In this document: positions 6,121-8,379 of the stretch, piece by piece | How the letters are laid out: every line of letters starts with the position of its first letter | Numbering within the stretch: position 1 is the first letter of the stretch | Assembly (NCBI GenBank): GCA_003156615.1 | Contig: PMHI01000425.1 | Location: forward strand, 1-8,379 | Source of the DNA: Acidobacteriaceae bacterium | GTDB taxonomy: Bacteria; Acidobacteriota; Terriglobia; Terriglobales; SbA1 | DNA length: 8,379 bases | Direction: 5' to 3' | The notes under the pieces: generated by a model | What the model was told of the DNA's origin: nothing | The model's input: the letters and a program-made list of their open reading frames with translations, nothing else | Databases searched by the model: none | Program-made: the position numbers and the translations under genes

Positions 6121-6864
6121 CTAGAGTGTGAACTTATAGCCGAGACGAGGTACTGTTCGGAAGTGGACCGGACAGTTTGGATCGTTCTCCAACTTGTGCC
6201 GGAGTTTCATAATGTGATTATCGATGCTGCGGTTAGTGGTGTACCCGTCTCCATAGCCGCAAACTCTCTTCAACAACTCGGCGCGTGTGATGATGCGATC
6301 GGGATTTTCAACGAAAAACTGCAGCGTCTTGAACTCATGTGCCGTCAACGCGACTGAGGTACCGTTGCGAGTCACCTCCACTTTCCCGAAGTGCACGACA
6401 ATGCCGTCAAAAACGACTTGACTCACTATGGCTGGCGGGTGGCTGTGGCGCAAAGCCACTTTCAGCCGCGTCAGGAGTTCCCGCGGACTAAAAGGTTTGG
6501 TAACGTAGTCGTCGGCACCCATCTCCAATAGAGTGACTTTGTCGTTAAGGTCACAGGAAGCAGTGAGAATAATGATGGGGAGCGAGGGCTCAGCGGCCTT
6601 CATCTTCTGGCAGAGATGTTTGCCAGACAACTCGGGGAGGTGCGAATCCAGAATGGCCGCGGACGGTACTTCTGCATGAAAACTGTCGAGACCCGCTCGG
6701 CCGTCCATGTGTCCCTCGACGGCGAAACCTTCCGCCTCAAACAGTCGCTTCAGAATCTTTTGGACGGATGGATCGTCTTCGACCACCAGAATCCGGTTCG
6801 TGAGTGCGGGCAATTGAGGCTGACACGTTGTAGGTTTATCGAATGGCTTGGACCCGAGACTCAT
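6121..6864 (-). CDS. OmpR/PhoB-family response regulator
   Basis: A 247-residue two-component transcription factor. ATG at 6864 is preceded by AGGTGG (6870-6875) with 5 bases of spacing; a TTG at 6885 would add seven residues without support. The receiver domain (about 24-140) has the acidic cluster E29-D30-D31, phospho-acceptor D73 in ILDSHLPELSG, T101 in IIILTAS and K123 in VTKPFSPREL, so phosphorylation chemistry is intact. The winged-helix DNA-binding domain (about 150-247) shows LTAHEFKTLQFF, RAELLKRV, the recognition helix RSIDNHIMKLRHKLE and the wing RTVPRLGYKF. No histidine kinase lies in the window, so it is an orphan here. It precedes the barrel, cytochrome and CuA genes in the same direction and is the natural candidate for their regulator (inference). 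Confidence 0.93.
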   Translation of the reverse strand: MSLGSKPFDKPTTCQPQLPALTNRILVVEDDPSVQKILKRLFEAEGFAVEGHMDGRAGLDSFHAEVPSAAILDSHLPELSGKHLCQKMKAAEPSLPIIILTASCDLNDKVTLLEMGADDYVTKPFSPRELLTRLKVALRHSHPPAIVSQVVFDGIVVHFGKVEVTRNGTSVALTAHEFKTLQFFVENPDRIITRAELLKRVCGYGDGYTTNRSIDNHIMKLRHKLENDPNCPVHFRTVPRLGYKFTL

Positions 6865-6877
6865 TATGGCCACCTGT

Positions 6878-6979
6878 CTACGCAACTGCAGAATCCAGGC
6901 CTTTCTGCAGATTGGCTCCGAGTGACATGGCCAGGGCTATGATCAGTAGATGCGGAGGTTGAAATAAGCCTTCAAACGT
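6878..6979 (-). pseudogene. Decayed tatA/tatE-like remnant
   Basis: Read on the minus strand from 6979, the codons give TFEGLFQPPHLLII followed by a shortened ALAMSLGANLQKGLDSAVA and a TAG at 6878-6880. TatA proteins begin M-F-E-G-L-F-Q-P-T-H-L-L-x-I, a hydrophobic helix, then FGPKKLPELGKGLG. The match to the opening block is nearly exact, but the initiator codon is ACG, there is no ribosome binding site before it, the helix is less hydrophobic, PEL is missing and the amphipathic helix is absent. A TTG seven codons upstream could start a short peptide, but it would not make a normal TatA. I call it a relic of a Tat translocase subunit gene. It lies between a Tat-dependent ferritin-like gene and the response regulator, and its stop is next to the latter's ribosome binding site. 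Confidence 0.6.
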
Positions 6980-7098
6980 GAGTGTTGTTCCAGTCAAGAG
7001 TGATCCAGGTAGCGAGCTGTCAGTAAGAACAAGCGCTGTGATCGATGGATTGAGGCACAGCGCCCGCCGACAGAACAAACAAACCATACTGACAAACG

Positions 7099-8193
7099 TT
7101 AGAATCCGCGTTGAGCCGCGTCAGCCGCGGTCGCCAGCGCATTCAGCGTGTCGAAGAACTCGGTCGATTGCCCGATGAAGAGTCCCATATCGGTGAGGAA
7201 CTGGACCACTCCCGCTGCAATCCCATCTGGTTCGGTGGGACGAATCACAGCGCACCGGGGCAGAGATGGGGCGATGAATTCGCATGCAACTGGGAAGATC
7301 AAGTTGGTTTGGGTCAGAGGCGAACCCGACGCATTGAGATTCGGGATGAACAGTCCAGTAACGGGATCGGTCAAAGGAGCCAATGGCGCAGACGCTGCGT
7401 TGCCCGCAAAGTCCACCCACTCCACCAAGTGTGCTACTTCGTCTCCGCCGATGCTAACCACGATGCGGAGGACTTCCACGTTGTGTGCCTTCTGGACCAT
7501 GGCGGAGTAAAGGCTACTGCCCCCTTGCTCAATCGTCCCAAAATGAAAGGCGGCCGTGTCCGCGATAGCCTGAATGTGATCTGGAGGACCAAAATCGGCA
7601 TTCGTAATAGGGATTGCAGGCTTGTCCGTGATCGTGACCGCCTGGGGATAGGTGGCTCCGAAATCGGGATTCGTTTTGCTTCGATACCGGATATACCAAC
7701 TCGTATCCACTGTGAGCTGCATAAGGTTCGTGAGCCGTCCGATTTGCTTGGCCCCGGTAGCTTGGCTGCTCGGCAGGGTGCGGAACTTGTCGAGATTGAC
7801 AGGTGCAGCGCCCTTGGATTTCAAGTAAGCATTAAGGAAATTTGCATGGCTGATCTCGTCAATGGTATTGCTGGTGATGTACTGCGAACCATCGGGATCG
7901 AGCTGTTGAAAAGCCAATTGATAGCGGTTCTGAGTCCCGGTGGTGAGTCCTCCGAGCTCGGCATATTGTACCCACAGATCGCTCTCCAGGATTTCGGCTG
8001 TGGCCAGGAACCGGAGGATCGCAATATCTCCATCGCTGATCTTTGCTTTGCTGGTAGTGGCGTGAGCCAAGGCGCCCAAGCCGTTGCTGAGAAATCCTGC
8101 ACCTACTGTTGCCGCGGCGCCAGCAACCGTGCTTTTCTTGAGAAATGAGCGCCGGTTGGCAGCACGTTCCAGAACCTCCGCGAGTTGCTTCAT
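7099..8193 (-). CDS. Tat-exported ferritin-like domain protein
   Basis: A 364-residue exported protein of the ferritin-like superfamily (Ferritin_2/desiccation-related type). ATG at 8193 has AAGGAGAGG (8199-8207) with 5 bases of spacing. The N-terminus carries a twin-arginine signal: N13-R-R-S-F-L-K, then a mild hydrophobic stretch (about 22-44) ending ALAHA. The mature protein shows the four-helix ligand set: E67 or E70 (ATAEILESDLW), E113-x-x-H116 (DEISHANF), E222 (GTIEQGG) and E252-x-x-H255 (GGDEVAHLVEW). Both ExxH motifs are intact, so a diiron or other dimetal site is likely, and Tat export fits a protein that folds with its metal in the cytoplasm. The helix pairs are split by a long insert (about 135-205), and a C-terminal extension with two cysteines follows. 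It may act in iron or oxidative-stress handling; the true activity is unknown. Confidence 0.87.
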   Translation of the reverse strand: MKQLAEVLERAANRRSFLKKSTVAGAAATVGAGFLSNGLGALAHATTSKAKISDGDIAILRFLATAEILESDLWVQYAELGGLTTGTQNRYQLAFQQLDPDGSQYITSNTIDEISHANFLNAYLKSKGAAPVNLDKFRTLPSSQATGAKQIGRLTNLMQLTVDTSWYIRYRSKTNPDFGATYPQAVTITDKPAIPITNADFGPPDHIQAIADTAAFHFGTIEQGGSSLYSAMVQKAHNVEVLRIVVSIGGDEVAHLVEWVDFAGNAASAPLAPLTDPVTGLFIPNLNASGSPLTQTNLIFPVACEFIAPSLPRCAVIRPTEPDGIAAGVVQFLTDMGLFIGQSTEFFDTLNALATAADAAQRGF

Positions 8194-8207
8194 AGTTTCC
8201 TCTCCTT

Positions 8208-8240
8208 CACCGTGTTCACTGATTGCATCGAATCACGGTG
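8208..8240 (-). promoter_or_regulatory. Leader hairpin abutting the ribosome binding site of the ferritin-like gene
   Basis: On the minus strand CACCGTG (8240-8234) pairs with CACGGTG (8214-8208). After a one-base bulge the stem extends with TTC/GAA, giving about 10 pairs around a 12-base loop. The 3' arm ends directly against the AAGGAG ribosome binding site (8207 down), 14 bases before the ATG. This could tune translation or be a dyad operator. The rest of the upstream region to 8379 shows no gene and no clear promoter. Confidence 0.45.
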
Positions 8241-8379
8241 TGAGGCACAGTACCGCGCGCGAGTTGAGCCTATGTCACCAGGTGGTCAAAAGTTTGTATC
8301 GTTTTGGGGACGCTGTCTCTTCGAATCTCGCCAATTCAAGTTCGCAGGCTTGCTCAGCGGGGTTTGACCATTGTGACGT

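Noticed and set aside
7111..8148. A 345-codon open frame on the plus strand
   Set aside because: It is antisense to the ferritin-like gene, which has a Tat signal, metal-ligand motifs and a ribosome binding site. The antisense product is rich in R, G and S and shows no domain or start signal.
7051..8251. Shared 10-mer TGAGGCACAG near 7051 and 8242
   Set aside because: A shared 10-mer is expected by chance in a window of this size, and the flanks do not align convincingly.
8298..8379. TTCGAATC-containing stretch that recalls a tRNA T-loop
   Set aside because: No acceptor, D or anticodon stem can be folded around it.
1..8379. CRISPR array, insertion sequence or phage genes
   Set aside because: No regularly spaced repeats, transposase motifs, terminal inverted repeats or phage structural genes were seen.

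Overview
The window looks like chromosomal DNA from an Acidobacteriota member, probably Terriglobia (Koribacter- or Sulfotelmatobacter-like). This rests on moderately high GC, a relic of the acidobacterial HAF-repeat family, a small secreted protein of the DUF5818 type common in that phylum, and a secreted NHL-like propeller. The assignment is inference; no rRNA or marker gene is present.

Left part, plus strand (1-1604): the 3' portion of a LacD-type tagatose-1,6-bisphosphate aldolase gene, cut by the window edge, then a classical short-chain dehydrogenase 32 bases later, probably co-transcribed. Bases 1605-2203 hold no intact gene. They contain a cluster of stem-loops (1642-1787) and, on the minus strand, the frameshifted C-terminal stump of an HAF-repeat protein (1833-2062) that ends at a short TTGACAATT direct repeat. 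A secreted beta-propeller gene follows (2204-3331, plus strand). It converges on the next operon across about 300 bases that contain one strong GC-rich hairpin (3376-3397).

Right part, minus strand (read from 8193 down to 3636): a Tat-exported ferritin-like protein with two intact ExxH motifs; a decayed tatA-like remnant; an OmpR-type response regulator with no sensor kinase in view; then, after about 260 bases carrying a perfect 15-bp tandem repeat, a tightly packed four-gene set. These four encode an outer-membrane beta-barrel protein, a 98-residue monohaem cytochrome c (ATGA overlap with the barrel gene), a small membrane-anchored or secreted protein with a complete CuA ligand set, and a secreted DUF5818-like protein with conserved-looking Cys and His residues.

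The set of outer-membrane pore, haem c carrier, CuA carrier and small metal-binding-like protein under a dedicated regulator reads as a compact envelope redox or copper-handling module, with a Tat-exported diiron protein just upstream. This module is the most interesting feature of the window. Its function is inferred from parts and layout only.
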